DNA of 54,604 nt from Pontimonas sp. (GCA_021741945.1 JAIOWV010000001.1:1-54604); one strand, 5' to 3'; shown: positions 33,736 through 42,594, numbered from the stretch's first letter. Notes: generated by a model from the sequence alone, not told the origin. A program made the numbers and translations.

Positions 33736-34195
33736 GCGCGAACTCCAGGATTAGCTCCACCTCAACCGGTGCGTCGAGGGGTAACACTGCAACGCCAACA
33801 GCGGCTCTGGCGTGAAGGCCCTTATCGCCGAAGATTTCTGCCAAGAGCTCGGAGGCGCCGTTCAGGACCTGAGGCTGCCCGATGAAATCCGGGTGGGACG
33901 CCACATAACCATTGACTTTCACCACTCGGGTGATGGTCTCCAGAGAACCCAAGACACTCTGCGCGGCAGCAAGAGCGTTCAAGACACAAATCCTGGCAAG
34001 CTCGGCGGCCTCGGCGGCCGAGACTTCGGCTCCCACTTTTCCGGTGGCGGCGAGTGTGCCATCCACGAAGGGCAGTTGGCCTGCGGTGTAGAGGAGGTTG
34101 CCGGTGGTCATCGCTGGGACATACGCAGCGACGGGCTTTGCCACCTGGGGAATGGTGATCCCTAAATCGTTCAGACGAGCGCTGATCTGGCCCAC
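33725..34195 (-). CDS. RidA/YjgF-family protein
   Basis: 156 residues. 'GNLLYTAGQLPFVDGTL' and 'RVVKVNGYVASHPDF' are family signatures. The Arg of the enamine-hydrolysing active site would be in 'LHARAAVGVAVLP'. A somewhat longer member than the 130-residue RidA, in line with the YjgH/Rid subfamily of actinobacteria. GTG start lies directly after the DUF4177 stop with no gap. Confidence 0.85.
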   Translation of the reverse strand: MGQISARLNDLGITIPQVAKPVAAYVPAMTTGNLLYTAGQLPFVDGTLAATGKVGAEVSAAEAAELARICVLNALAAAQSVLGSLETITRVVKVNGYVASHPDFIGQPQVLNGASELLAEIFGDKGLHARAAVGVAVLPLDAPVEVELILEFAPSR

Positions 34196-34351
34196 TTAGT
34201 CCTCCTTAGGACGTTTGAAATACGCGACGAGGCCACCTTCTGGACCGGTCACAATCTGAACCAACTCCCAGCCCTGCTCACCCCAGTTGTTGAGGATGGC
34301 AGTGGTGTTGTGAATGATCAGCGGCGTGGTGATGTACTCATAGCGCGTCAT
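34196..34351 (-). CDS. DUF4177 small protein (51 aa)
   Basis: Frame 'MTRYEYITTPLIIHNTTAIL' … 'YFKRPKED'. The motif 'NNWGEQGWELVQIV' is the DUF4177 core (a short beta-alpha-beta fold). An AGGGG ribosome site precedes the ATG, and the AAGGAGGAC at its own 3' end serves the abutting RidA gene. TATGAT at 34371–34376 (minus strand) is a plausible -10. Function unknown; a recurrent neighbour of the PBP gene in actinobacteria. Confidence 0.8.
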   Translation of the reverse strand: MTRYEYITTPLIIHNTTAILNNWGEQGWELVQIVTGPEGGLVAYFKRPKED

Positions 34352-34389
34352 AGATACCCCTTTTCACCTAATCATAGGTAAGCATTGGA

Positions 34390-34395
34390 TACCCT
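34390..34395 (+). promoter_or_regulatory. -10 hexamer of the PBP gene
   Basis: TACCCT with exactly 6 nt to the ATG at 34402. A GGAG in the 6-nt gap could alternatively act as a ribosome site if transcription starts upstream. Confidence 0.35.
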
Positions 34396-34401
34396 GGAGA
34401 C

Positions 34402-36972
34402 ATGTCCGATTCAGGAACGACGCCCGGCAACCTAGCCAGAGCTCTTCTCGGCATCACGGGGTTTGGCGCTCTTGCGGGCCTCATGATTACCGCGATGATT
34501 GCTCCAACCCTTGCCGTTGCAAGCGTGGGAGCAAACAGCGCCATTGGCGTCTTTGACTCCCTCCCTGAATTTATTGAGGTGGGCGAACAAGCCCAGAAGA
34601 ACACCCTGTGGGCGTACAACACCAATGACCCCGCCGATGGCTATACCAAGATTGCCGAGGTCTACTTCCAGGACCGCGAAGAGGTCAGCCTGGAAGACAT
34701 GTCACCGCACCTCGTTAATGCGGCGATTGCTGGCGAAGACCGTCGTTTCTATGAGCACAGCGGCGTTGACGTCAACTCCGTCATTCGCGCGGCACTGGGC
34801 AACGTCATCTCGGGCGACATCGAAAGTGGCGCCTCTACCTTGACTATGCAGCTGGTGAAGAACGCGTACATTCAACGCTCGCAATTCTTGCCCACTGAGG
34901 AAGAACGCCAGGCCGCCTACCAGGCCGCCATTGAAACCAGCTTCCAACGCAAGCTCAATGAAATGAAACTTGCGATTGGTCTGGAGAAGCAGTTCTCCAA
35001 AGAAGAAATCCTTCAGGCCTATTTGAACATCACCGGATTTGGTGGCAACACCTATGGTGTCCAATCCGCTGCCCAGCGCTACTTCGGCACCTCTGCCGCC
35101 AACCTGAGTCCTGTTCAGGCAGCGAGCTTGATGGCCATCGTTCAGTACCCGAGCACCAGGAACCTGGGTGACCCAGGCAATTACGAGGACAACCAGGCCC
35201 GTCGCGACGTGATCTTGGGAAACATGTACCGCGAGGGCTATTTGAGCGAGGCCGAATACAACACCGCCATCGCAATTCCGGTCGACGCAAACTTCGTCAA
35301 GATTTCGCCACCAAGCGCTGGATGTATTGCAGCCAACGAGTACGCCAAGTATTTCTGTGACTACGTCGTTAAGAACGTGGAGAACTTTGCGCCCCTCGGA
35401 GCAACTCCTGAGGAGCGAATCAGCCGGTGGCGCATCGGCGGCCTCGATGTGTACACGACTCTGAACCTTTCCCTGCAAACCGTCGCCCAAGACCGTGTGT
35501 GGGAATTGGTGCCGAGCGACGAAGAGCGCTTTGACCTGGGGAGTGCTGCCACCAGCGTTGAGGTCACCACCGGTCGGGTCCTCGCGATGGCCCAGAACAA
35601 AATCTTCAACGATTCAGAGGACGGTGGTGGCCCAGGAGCCACAGCTGTCAACTTCTCCACCGACCGCCCCTACGGCGGGTCAAGTGGCTTCCAGGTCGGA
35701 TCGACCTACAAGATCTTCGCCCTGCTGGCTTGGCTGCAGCGCGGTTATGGACTGAGTGAAGTTGTCGACGCCTCCAGGTTGGAGCTCGACCAAGCCACCT
35801 TCCTTGACACCTGTGGTGATGGCGGTGGCCCTTGGTTTGGTCCTTGGCCGTTTAGAAACTCCGCCGACTTGATCATCCCCTCGGCCACCGTGTTTGAGGC
35901 GACCGTCCGCTCCATCAACTCCGCTTACGCCTCAATGGCCGAACAGCTTGATCAGTGTGAAATTAGAGCCGCAGCAGAGGCCTTGGGCGTTAATCGGGCG
36001 GATGGCGGTGTGCTCCAGACCAACCCGTCAGCTGTGCTTGGCACCAACGAAATTGCTCCCTTGACGATGGCCACTGCATTCGCCGCGATTGCCAACACGG
36101 GTGTCGTGTGTGAACCGATCGTGGTCGACCGCTTTGTGACTGCCGCCGGACAAGAGATCCCAGGCCAGCAGCCATCGTGCCGCCAGGGCATAACCCCTGA
36201 CGTTGCAGCGGCAGCAGCAGCACCGATGCGCTCGGTGATTACCGGTGGAACCGGAACACGGTCTAACCCAGGCGGTGACGTCCCCGTGATTGGCAAGACC
36301 GGAACCACCGACAGTCAGGTTCAAACCTGGATGGTGGGCTCCAGCACGAATGTTGCGACCTCGGTGTGGGTCGGCAACATTGTTGGTGACTATCGCTTGA
36401 GCAATTACCGCAACGGCACCGTGCTTCGTCACGACATTTGGCGCGTCATCATGCAGACCGCCAATGAACAATACGGCGGCGAAGCATTCCCCGCGCCCCC
36501 CACTCGCTTGCTCCAGGGAAGTGGAATCACCCTGCCCGACATCACAGGACTCACGACCGACGAAGCAACCATCCTGATGGAAAGCCTCGGGTTGAAGCTC
36601 GAGGTGACCACGGGCACGATCGGTGGACGGGTTGGTGCGTTTGAGCCGGCCGCTGGCACGCTGTTGGCCAGAGGAATGACGGTTCGCGTCGTCGCTGGTG
36701 GAGGCGACGGACAATCAACCGGCAACCTGGTGATGCCAAACCTGGCTGGGTTGAGCGTTGTGGCAGCAATCCAAGCGATGGACGCCGTCAACATGACGGG
36801 AGCGCGTGTGTTCACGTGTGTCGCGGGCAGCTCCGGTAGCGACCCGAACCAGGGGGTTGTCGCTGCGCACTCGCCTGGTGCCGGTGCTCAAGTCTGGAAC
36901 TACACAGGTGTTCAGATTCAAGTGAACTGCGGTGCTGAGCCGGCCCCCACCGACGACATCTTCCTGGACTAA
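34402..36972 (+). CDS. Class A penicillin-binding protein with PASTA domains
   Basis: 856 residues. Membrane anchor about 15–35. Glycosyltransferase GT51: 'AGEDRRFYEHSGVDVNSVIRA', 'GASTLTMQLVKN', 'KEEILQAYLNITGFG'. Transpeptidase: 'SGFQVGSTYKIFALLAW' (S-x-x-K active Ser), 'SINSAYASMAEQL' (S-x-N) and 'GKTGTT' (KTG). Two C-terminal PASTA repeats ('LPDITGLTTDEATILMESLG', 'VMPNLAGLSVVAAIQAMDA'). Polymerises and crosslinks peptidoglycan. The stop overlaps the phosphoesterase start by one base (TAATG). Confidence 0.95.
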   Translation: MSDSGTTPGNLARALLGITGFGALAGLMITAMIAPTLAVASVGANSAIGVFDSLPEFIEVGEQAQKNTLWAYNTNDPADGYTKIAEVYFQDREEVSLEDMSPHLVNAAIAGEDRRFYEHSGVDVNSVIRAALGNVISGDIESGASTLTMQLVKNAYIQRSQFLPTEEERQAAYQAAIETSFQRKLNEMKLAIGLEKQFSKEEILQAYLNITGFGGNTYGVQSAAQRYFGTSAANLSPVQAASLMAIVQYPSTRNLGDPGNYEDNQARRDVILGNMYREGYLSEAEYNTAIAIPVDANFVKISPPSAGCIAANEYAKYFCDYVVKNVENFAPLGATPEERISRWRIGGLDVYTTLNLSLQTVAQDRVWELVPSDEERFDLGSAATSVEVTTGRVLAMAQNKIFNDSEDGGGPGATAVNFSTDRPYGGSSGFQVGSTYKIFALLAWLQRGYGLSEVVDASRLELDQATFLDTCGDGGGPWFGPWPFRNSADLIIPSATVFEATVRSINSAYASMAEQLDQCEIRAAAEALGVNRADGGVLQTNPSAVLGTNEIAPLTMATAFAAIANTGVVCEPIVVDRFVTAAGQEIPGQQPSCRQGITPDVAAAAAAPMRSVITGGTGTRSNPGGDVPVIGKTGTTDSQVQTWMVGSSTNVATSVWVGNIVGDYRLSNYRNGTVLRHDIWRVIMQTANEQYGGEAFPAPPTRLLQGSGITLPDITGLTTDEATILMESLGLKLEVTTGTIGGRVGAFEPAAGTLLARGMTVRVVAGGGDGQSTGNLVMPNLAGLSVVAAIQAMDAVNMTGARVFTCVAGSSGSDPNQGVVAAHSPGAGAQVWNYTGVQIQVNCGAEPAPTDDIFLD

Positions 36973-37922
36973 TGGCCCGCGGGTCAGGCCTTGCCTTCGC
37001 CGGTGCTCTAGCACTCGGTGTTGCAGCATGGGGAAACCTGGTGGAAAAGAACCGCTTCACCCTTCGCCATGATGTTGTGCCCATTCTTGATCCGGGTAGC
37101 GAGCCGATCACGATTCTCCACCTCAGCGACATCCACATGGCGCCGTGGAACTCCGCGGCCATTGCCTGGATTCGCGAGCTTGCGGCCACATCCCCGGACA
37201 TCGTTGTCGGAACCGGAGATTTCTTGGGCCACCCCGATGGCCTCTCAGCGCTGACTGAAGCGCTTCTCCCCCTGTCTGGAATTCCTGGCGTTGTGACCCA
37301 TGGTTCGAATGATCGCGTGGCGCCTAGGTTCAAGAACCCCTTCTCCTACCTGCTGGGTCCCTCCCAGGTGGGGCACGGGTCTGGATCGCCGATGGATTTC
37401 GATGGCTTGAAGAACCTCTATGCCCACACACTCGGGTGGGTCGATATTGACAATGGCGCCACTCGACTCGAGGTCAAAGGCCAGACCCTAGATTTCGTGG
37501 GCGTGGGCGACGCCCACTACGGCGAGGATGCCCTCGCCCAGTTACCGGGAATTGTGGACGACCTGCGGGAGTCTGTGGATGACCGGTCGTCCACAGACAG
37601 CTCGATCACCACGATCGGTGTGACCCACGCGCCCTATCGACGGGTGCTCGATGCGCTGGTCACCCACGGAGCGGAGCTCATCTTTGCCGGTCACACCCAT
37701 GGTGGCCAGGTCTGTCTACCCGGTGGCCGGGCACTCACGACGAACTCCGATCTCCCGACCGCTCAGGCCAGGGGCCTCAGCCACTGGCACCACGCCAGTC
37801 GCTCCAGCTACCTCAATGTTTCCGCTGGCCTTGGCACCAGCATCTATGCTCCGATTCGGCTTTTCTGCCCGCCAGAGGCCATTCTCATCACTTTGGTCCC
37901 GGAGGATATCGGGTACGCTTGA
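36972..37922 (+). CDS. Metallophosphoesterase, membrane associated
   Basis: 316 residues. N-terminal hydrophobic anchor ('LAFAGALALGVAAWGN'). Calcineurin-like motifs in order: 'ILHLSDIHMAPWN' (D-x-H), 'VGTGDFLG' (GD), 'THGSNDR' (GN[HD] variant), 'GVTHAPYR' and 'FAGHTHGGQVCLPG' (GHxH). Resembles YkuE/YaeI-like two-metal hydrolases of lipids or phosphoesters. Coupled to the PBP gene, so an envelope-linked substrate is likely. Confidence 0.9.
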   Translation: MARGSGLAFAGALALGVAAWGNLVEKNRFTLRHDVVPILDPGSEPITILHLSDIHMAPWNSAAIAWIRELAATSPDIVVGTGDFLGHPDGLSALTEALLPLSGIPGVVTHGSNDRVAPRFKNPFSYLLGPSQVGHGSGSPMDFDGLKNLYAHTLGWVDIDNGATRLEVKGQTLDFVGVGDAHYGEDALAQLPGIVDDLRESVDDRSSTDSSITTIGVTHAPYRRVLDALVTHGAELIFAGHTHGGQVCLPGGRALTTNSDLPTAQARGLSHWHHASRSSYLNVSAGLGTSIYAPIRLFCPPEAILITLVPEDIGYA

Positions 37923-37949
37923 GGCCCTGCGGGTGGGAAACCACCAGTA

Positions 37950-38024
<75 letters not shown>

Positions 38025-38026
38025 AC

Positions 38027-38692
38027 TTAGCTAAAGTCTGAGTCCGGTCCTGAAACCTCAGGTACTTCGCCCACGGGCTGGTAACCACTGGCCAGACGGC
38101 CACCGCTCTCATCCAAATAACAGTCGCCACAGAGCGATTCATAAGTGACATCGACGCCATCGATGGCGACCTGGGCGCCATCGAAGATGAACTTGCCGTT
38201 CGCCTTCCGGGCGTTGAAAACCGCTTTCTTGCCACAGCGGCAGATGGTTTTGAGCTCTTCCAAGGAGTGGGCGATCTCCAGCAGGCGACGAGAGCCTGGG
38301 AACGCCACAGTCTGGAAGTCCGTTCTAATTCCATAGGCGAGAACGGGGATGCCCCGCCTCACCGCGATGATGAAGAGATCATCCACCTGCCGGGGTGAAA
38401 GGAACTGGGATTCGTCCACCAGCACGCAGGCGGGCGAGCCTTTACCCTCACGGGTAACCCGGTCGACCTCGTTGTCGATTAAAGTCACTACATCAGTCGC
38501 TGGACCGATAACCAAATCAACCTCTCTGGCGACACCCAAGCGGGAGACGATCGTTCGATCGCCCTTGGTGTCGATCATGGGTTTGGCAAGAATGACCCGC
38601 TGCCCGCGCTCTTCATAGTTGTGAGCCGCCTGCAAGAGCGACGTCGACTTACCCGAATTCATCGCTCCATAGCGGAAATACAACTTAGCCAC
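38027..38692 (-). CDS. tdk: Thymidine kinase
   Basis: 221 residues from the GTG at 38692, with GAGGAG 8 nt ahead; the GTG at 38701 would overlap that ribosome site. Type II thymidine kinase: P-loop 'YGAMNSGKSTSLLQ', Walker B-like 'CVLVDESQFLSPRQVDDL', lasso and zinc Cys 'ICRCGKKAVFNAR' plus 'SLCGDCYLDE'. Salvages thymidine. Overlaps folD by 8 nt. Confidence 0.95.
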   Translation of the reverse strand: MAKLYFRYGAMNSGKSTSLLQAAHNYEERGQRVILAKPMIDTKGDRTIVSRLGVAREVDLVIGPATDVVTLIDNEVDRVTREGKGSPACVLVDESQFLSPRQVDDLFIIAVRRGIPVLAYGIRTDFQTVAFPGSRRLLEIAHSLEELKTICRCGKKAVFNARKANGKFIFDGAQVAIDGVDVTYESLCGDCYLDESGGRLASGYQPVGEVPEVSGPDSDFS

Positions 38693-39566
38693 CAGACACA
38701 CTCCTCAGCGCAGTATCGACAACATTACGAAGTAATAGGGCCCTCGTCATGGGGCCGACCCCTCCGGGGTTCGGTGACACATGCGAGGCCAGCTCCCAGA
38801 CACCTGGATCAACATCCCCCACGACTCGTGGGACACCATCAACCACTGTTCTGCTCACCCCGACGTCAAAGACCCAGGCGCCCGGCGCCACCATGTCTCT
38901 GGTGACGATTCCAGCAACCCCAGCTGCAGCAACGACGACATCGGCGCTGCGCACCAGTTCTTCGAGGTTGCGGGTCTTGGTGTGAGTCAGGGTGACCGTG
39001 GCATCGAGCCCACGCCTCGTGAGCAAGAGACCAATCGGTCGCCCGACTGTCACACCGCGGCCCAGCACCACCACGTGGGAGCCCGCCCACGGCAGTCCAT
39101 AGCGGTTGCCCAATTCCACAATCCCCTGCGGGGTGCAGGGCAGCGGTGAGGTGATGTCTCCGGTGACTTTGTTGACCAGCCGGCCCAGGTTGACCGGGTG
39201 AAGGCCATCCGCGTCCTTGATCGGATCAATGCGCTCCAAGACCGCATCAGTGTCAATGTGTGCGGGCAGTGGCAACTGGACGATGTAGCCGGTGACCTCT
39301 GGATCACTATTGAACTGGTCGATCGCGGCAAAAACGTCAGCTTGGCTGGCGGTTGCTGGCAAATCGATCCGGTGGGAGGCAATGCCCACCTCAGCGCAGT
39401 CATTGTGTTTACCCGAGACATACCACTGTGAGCCGGGGTCATCGCCCACCAAAATCGTTCCCAGGCCGGGCGTGATTCCTTGGTTCTTAAGCGAAGTGAC
39501 TACCTCTGCCAGCTCGGCCTTCATGGCCGCTGCTGTGGCAACCCCATCCAGACGTGTGGCAACCAC
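38685..39566 (-). CDS. folD: Methylenetetrahydrofolate dehydrogenase/cyclohydrolase
   Basis: 293 residues. 'GDDPGSQWYVSGKHNDCAEVG' (Tyr/Lys of the active site: Y-x-x-x-K), 'GYIVQLPLPAHID', 'VLGRGVTVGRPIGLLLTRR' (NADP loop; Arg-Gly instead of the usual Arg-Ser) and 'SPNPGGVGPMT' are diagnostic. Interconverts methylene- and formyl-THF, fed by glyA 7 nt upstream, and supplies formyl-THF to purN and purH. It is the second gene of the ZTP-riboswitch transcript. Confidence 0.96.
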   Translation of the reverse strand: MVATRLDGVATAAAMKAELAEVVTSLKNQGITPGLGTILVGDDPGSQWYVSGKHNDCAEVGIASHRIDLPATASQADVFAAIDQFNSDPEVTGYIVQLPLPAHIDTDAVLERIDPIKDADGLHPVNLGRLVNKVTGDITSPLPCTPQGIVELGNRYGLPWAGSHVVVLGRGVTVGRPIGLLLTRRGLDATVTLTHTKTRNLEELVRSADVVVAAAGVAGIVTRDMVAPGAWVFDVGVSRTVVDGVPRVVGDVDPGVWELASHVSPNPGGVGPMTRALLLRNVVDTALRSVSGG

Positions 39567-39573
39567 GCTTCGC

Positions 39574-40851
39574 TTAACCGAGTTCTGGATAGAGCGGGAA
39601 GCTCGAGGTCAACGCGTGAACACGAGCCTGAAGGGCCGCAACGTCAGGTTCTGGCATCAGAGTGTGAGCAATGATGTCTGCGACCTCGGTGAACTCGGTG
39701 TCGCCAAATCCGCGGGTAGCAAGCGCCGGGGTTCCAATGCGAACACCGGAGGTGACCATCGGGGGACGTGGGTCGAAGGGCACCGCGTTGCGGTTGACCG
39801 TGATGCCCACGTGGTGAAGGAGGTCTTCTGCCTGTTGGCCATCAATGGGCGAATTGCGCAGATCCACAAGCGCCAGGTGGACATCAGTTCCCCCGGTCAG
39901 GACGTCAACGCCTGCAGCCTTCGAGTCATCCGCTGTGAGCCTGGAGGTCAGCAGCTGTGCACCCCGGATGGTGCGCTCCTGGCGCTCCTTGAATGCTGGC
40001 TCCATCGCGAGCTTGAAGGCGACCGCCTTCGCAGCAATCACGTGCATCAGGGGGCCACCCTGCTGCCCTGGGAACACCGCAGAGTTCAGTTTCTTCTCGA
40101 GGCTCTCGTCGCGGCTAAGGATGATTCCCGAGCGCGGCCCACCAAGGGTCTTGTGGACGGTCGTGGAAACAACATCTGCGTGAGGAATGGGGGACGGGTG
40201 CAAGCCGGCTGCGACTAAACCAGCAAAGTGAGCCATGTCGACCCAGAGGAACGCACCTACCTCATCAGCAATCGCGCGGAACGCGGCAAAATCTGTGTGA
40301 CGAGGATAGGCAGACCATCCTGCGATCAGAACCTTGGGCTTGTGCTCGAGCGCCGCGTCACGCACCCGGTCCATATCGATCAGGAAAGTGTTGGGGTCAA
40401 CGCCATAGGCAGTGGCGTTGTAGACCTTGCCAGAGAAGTTGAGTTTCATGCCGTGGGTCAGGTGACCACCGTGGGCAAGCTCGAGTCCGAGAATCGTGTC
40501 ACCCGGTTGGGCAAGAGCGTGCAAGACGGCCGCGCTGGCGCTGGCACCGGAGTGGGGCTGAACGTTGGCGTACGCGGCACCGAAGAGCTTCTTTGCCCGC
40601 TCAATGGCCAGGTTTTCGGCGATGTCGACAAATTCACAACCGCCGTAGTAGCGCTTACCGGGATAACCCTCGGCGTACTTGTTGGTCAGAACGCTGCCCT
40701 GGGCTTCCAGGACGGCGTGGGGGACAAAGTTCTCGCTGGCGATCATTTCCAGGGTGCCGCGCTGGCGACCTAGTTCCTTATCAAGAACGTCCTGGATCTC
40801 TGGGTCAAGCTCAGCGAGGGTCTGGCTGAAGGACTTGTCGATGGGGCTCAC
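39574..40851 (-). CDS. glyA: Serine hydroxymethyltransferase
   Basis: 425 residues. 'MIASENFVPHAVLEAQGSVL', 'YAEGYPGKRYYGGCEFVD', and the PLP-lysine loop 'VVSTTVHKTLGGPRSG' (Lys in H-K-T). Makes glycine and methylene-THF from serine. GTG start with AAGGGAG ahead; a ZTP-type riboswitch lies about 40 nt upstream and may control ribosome access. Confidence 0.97.
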   Translation of the reverse strand: MSPIDKSFSQTLAELDPEIQDVLDKELGRQRGTLEMIASENFVPHAVLEAQGSVLTNKYAEGYPGKRYYGGCEFVDIAENLAIERAKKLFGAAYANVQPHSGASASAAVLHALAQPGDTILGLELAHGGHLTHGMKLNFSGKVYNATAYGVDPNTFLIDMDRVRDAALEHKPKVLIAGWSAYPRHTDFAAFRAIADEVGAFLWVDMAHFAGLVAAGLHPSPIPHADVVSTTVHKTLGGPRSGIILSRDESLEKKLNSAVFPGQQGGPLMHVIAAKAVAFKLAMEPAFKERQERTIRGAQLLTSRLTADDSKAAGVDVLTGGTDVHLALVDLRNSPIDGQQAEDLLHHVGITVNRNAVPFDPRPPMVTSGVRIGTPALATRGFGDTEFTEVADIIAHTLMPEPDVAALQARVHALTSSFPLYPELG

Positions 40852-40890
40852 GGCATTCTCCCTTGTACACGGTGGATGTTATGTCGTGTC

Positions 40891-40958
40891 AGCCCAGGCG
40901 CACGGCCCACACACTACGCTCCCCGATGGTGACCCATCAATTACGCCAGTTGCGTGGT
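40891..40958 (-). promoter_or_regulatory. ZTP (pfl) riboswitch upstream of glyA
   Basis: Reading the minus strand: P1 arms ACGC … GCGT, conserved 'ACTGGCG', hairpin GATGG-GTCA-CCATC, 'CGGGGAGC', and the 3' hallmark 'GCGCCTGGGC'. GGCG in the first part can pair with CGCC in the last as the class pseudoknot. ZTP riboswitches sense ZMP/ZTP and activate one-carbon/purine genes such as glyA and folD. No U-tract is present; a weak hairpin (40884–40888 with 40866–40870) precedes the ribosome site, so translational control is more likely. Confidence 0.85.
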
Positions 40959-41040
40959 AACAGTCTAAACCCCTCGAAACCCTGAAGCTGGGCCTTGGCC
41001 ACAGGATTGTCAGTCAGGACAGTATCCGCGCCGGAAATGA

Positions 41041-41070
41041 CATACCCCCGCGGTAATCCGCGGGGGTATG
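41041..41070. terminator. Perfect 13-bp hairpin after the 38-aa gene
   Basis: Arms of 13 nt (CATACCCCCGCGG and its complement) with a 4-nt loop. It lies 14 nt past the stop of the 38-aa gene and only a weak T-stretch follows on the minus strand. Its outer part ATACCCCC/GGGGGTAT also repeats the CsoR-like half-sites found upstream of the same gene, so it may be a second operator. Confidence 0.5.
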
Positions 41071-41084
41071 AACGCTTTGGCGGT

Positions 41085-41201
41085 CTAGCCGCACTGGCAG
41101 AGCTCAGCAGGAGCAAAGCCCGCCAATGCTTCGTCAATGTGCTCTCCACATCCGGTCCACGTCACTTTGCTGCAGCGGTTACAGCGCGCTGGGCTACACA
41201 C
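41085..41201 (-). CDS. Small Cys-rich protein (38 aa), conserved type, unknown
   Basis: GTG start with AGGAG 8 nt ahead. The sequence opens 'MCSPARCNRCSKVTWTGCGE' and closes 'FAPAELCQCG'. Cys2, 7, 10, 18, 35 and 37 plus His21 form C-x2-C and C-x-C pairs suited to zinc or another soft metal, or to persulfide chemistry. Short proteins of this C-x2-C-x4-W-x2-CG-x-H pattern occur widely in bacteria without a known function. It has its own promoter with a CsoR-like palindrome, just after icd. No ferredoxin or rubredoxin fold fits its length. Confidence 0.8.
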   Translation of the reverse strand: MCSPARCNRCSKVTWTGCGEHIDEALAGFAPAELCQCG

Positions 41202-41245
41202 GATTGTTCTCCTTTTGAGGCAACTGATGTTTCACCCACCACTAT

Positions 41246-41261
41246 ATACCCCAGGGGGTAT
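41246..41261. promoter_or_regulatory. CsoR/CstR-type operator palindrome
   Basis: Perfect dyad ATACCCC-AG-GGGGTAT. This matches the TACCC…GGGTA operators of the CsoR/RcnR/CstR family (copper, nickel or persulfide sensors). The minus-strand -10 TATAGT overlaps its edge (41241–41246), so binding would repress the 38-aa gene. Confidence 0.6.
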
Positions 41262-41269
41262 TTGTGCTA

Positions 41270-42484
41270 CTAGCCCAGGCGTGCCTTCAAGTTGTCATCT
41301 AGAGCCGCCAGGAAGTCCTCGGTGGTCAGCCACTTCTGGTCTTTGCCCACCAGCGCGGCCAAGTCCTTGGTCATCGCACCAGACTCGACGGTCTTGATAA
41401 CGACATCTTCGAGGGTCTCGGCGAAGTTGATCAGCGCCTGGTTACTATCAAGCTTCCCGCGGTGCATAAGGCCCCTGGTCCAGGCGAAGATCGACGCAAT
41501 CGGGTTGGTCGAGGTCGGCTTTCCGGCCTGGTGATCGCGGTAGTGGCGGGTCACGGTTCCGTGTGCCGCTTCTGCCTCAACAATTGCGCCATCGGGTGTG
41601 GTCAACACACTGGTCATCAGACCCAAGGATCCAAAGCCCTGTGCAACCGTGTCGCTCTGAACGTCACCGTCGTAGTTCTTCGTTGCCCAGACATAGCCAC
41701 CCTCCCACTTGAGTGCGGAGGCGACCATGTCGTCAATGAGGCGGTGCTCGTAGGTTAAGCCGGCCTTGTCGAAGGCATCCTTGAACTCGGCCTCGAAGAT
41801 CTCTTGGAAGATGTCCTTGAACCGACCGTCGTAGGCCTTCAGGATGGTGTTCTTGGTGGAGAGATAGACCGGATAGTTCCGGGCTAGCCCGTAGTTGAGC
41901 GAGGCCCTAGCGAAATCGCGAATCGACTCGTCGAGGTTATACATCGCCATCGCGACACCGCCGCCTGGAGCCTGGAAAACCTCAAAACTCTGGGCCTCAC
42001 TGCCATCGGTCGGTTGGAAGCTAATCGTCAGAGTTCCCGGGCGGTCAAAGACAAAGTCCGTAGCGCGGTACTGGTCACCAAAGGCGTGACGGCCGACAAT
42101 AATCGGCTTGTTCCAGCCAGGAACAAGCCGCGGGATGTTGGAAATGATGATGGGCTCACGGAAGATCACACCGCCCAAAATGTTCCGGATGGTTCCATTG
42201 GGGCTTCGCCACATTTTCTTGAGGCCAAACTCTTCAACACGCGCCTCGTCCGGGGTGATGGTTGCGCACTTGACGCCAACGCCGTGCTTCTTGATGGCAT
42301 TAGCGGCATCGATGGTGATTTGGTCGTCGGTCTCGTCGCGCTTTTCGATGCTGAGGTCGTAGTACTCGAGGGGCAGGTCGAGGTAGGGGTGAATGAGGCG
42401 GTCCTTAATGAACTGCCAGATGATGCGCGTCATTTCGTCGCCATCGAGTTCAACGACAACGCCCTCAACCTTGATTTTTTCCAC
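41270..42484 (-). CDS. icd: Isocitrate dehydrogenase, NADP-dependent
   Basis: 404 residues, dimeric homologue of the eukaryotic-type enzyme. 'VELDGDEMTRIIWQFIKDRL' N-terminus, 'SPNGTIRNILGGVIFREPI' substrate loop (Ser, Asn, Arg), 'YDGDVQSDTVAQGFGSLGLMTSVL' metal/NADP region and 'AAHGTVTRHYR'. Oxidatively decarboxylates isocitrate in the TCA cycle, giving NADPH. GTG start with GAAAGGA ahead. Stop lies just before the CsoR-like operator. Confidence 0.96.
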   Translation of the reverse strand: MEKIKVEGVVVELDGDEMTRIIWQFIKDRLIHPYLDLPLEYYDLSIEKRDETDDQITIDAANAIKKHGVGVKCATITPDEARVEEFGLKKMWRSPNGTIRNILGGVIFREPIIISNIPRLVPGWNKPIIVGRHAFGDQYRATDFVFDRPGTLTISFQPTDGSEAQSFEVFQAPGGGVAMAMYNLDESIRDFARASLNYGLARNYPVYLSTKNTILKAYDGRFKDIFQEIFEAEFKDAFDKAGLTYEHRLIDDMVASALKWEGGYVWATKNYDGDVQSDTVAQGFGSLGLMTSVLTTPDGAIVEAEAAHGTVTRHYRDHQAGKPTSTNPIASIFAWTRGLMHRGKLDSNQALINFAETLEDVVIKTVESGAMTKDLAALVGKDQKWLTTEDFLAALDDNLKARLG

Positions 42485-42549
42485 AGCTTCGTCCTTTCAA
42501 CGACGAGTCCAGCACAGCCACCGCCAGTGTAGGGCGAATGGCACCATAA

Positions 42550-42569
42550 GTATCTTTACATAAAGATAC
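42550..42569. promoter_or_regulatory. 20-bp operator palindrome between icd and GNAT
   Basis: Perfect 9-2-9 dyad: GTATCTTTA-CA-TAAAGATAC. Centred 47 nt before the GNAT start and 75 nt before icd. The symmetry is MarR/TetR-like, but no regulator is identified here. Confidence 0.55.
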
Positions 42570-42594
42570 CTTTCCCATGTTCACTACAAGCGCC

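Noticed and set aside
34366..34379. ACCTA-ATCA-TAGGT dyad before the PBP gene as a DtxR/IdeR iron box
   Set aside because: The half-sites have the wrong order for the TTAGG…CCTAA consensus and the arms are only 5 bp.
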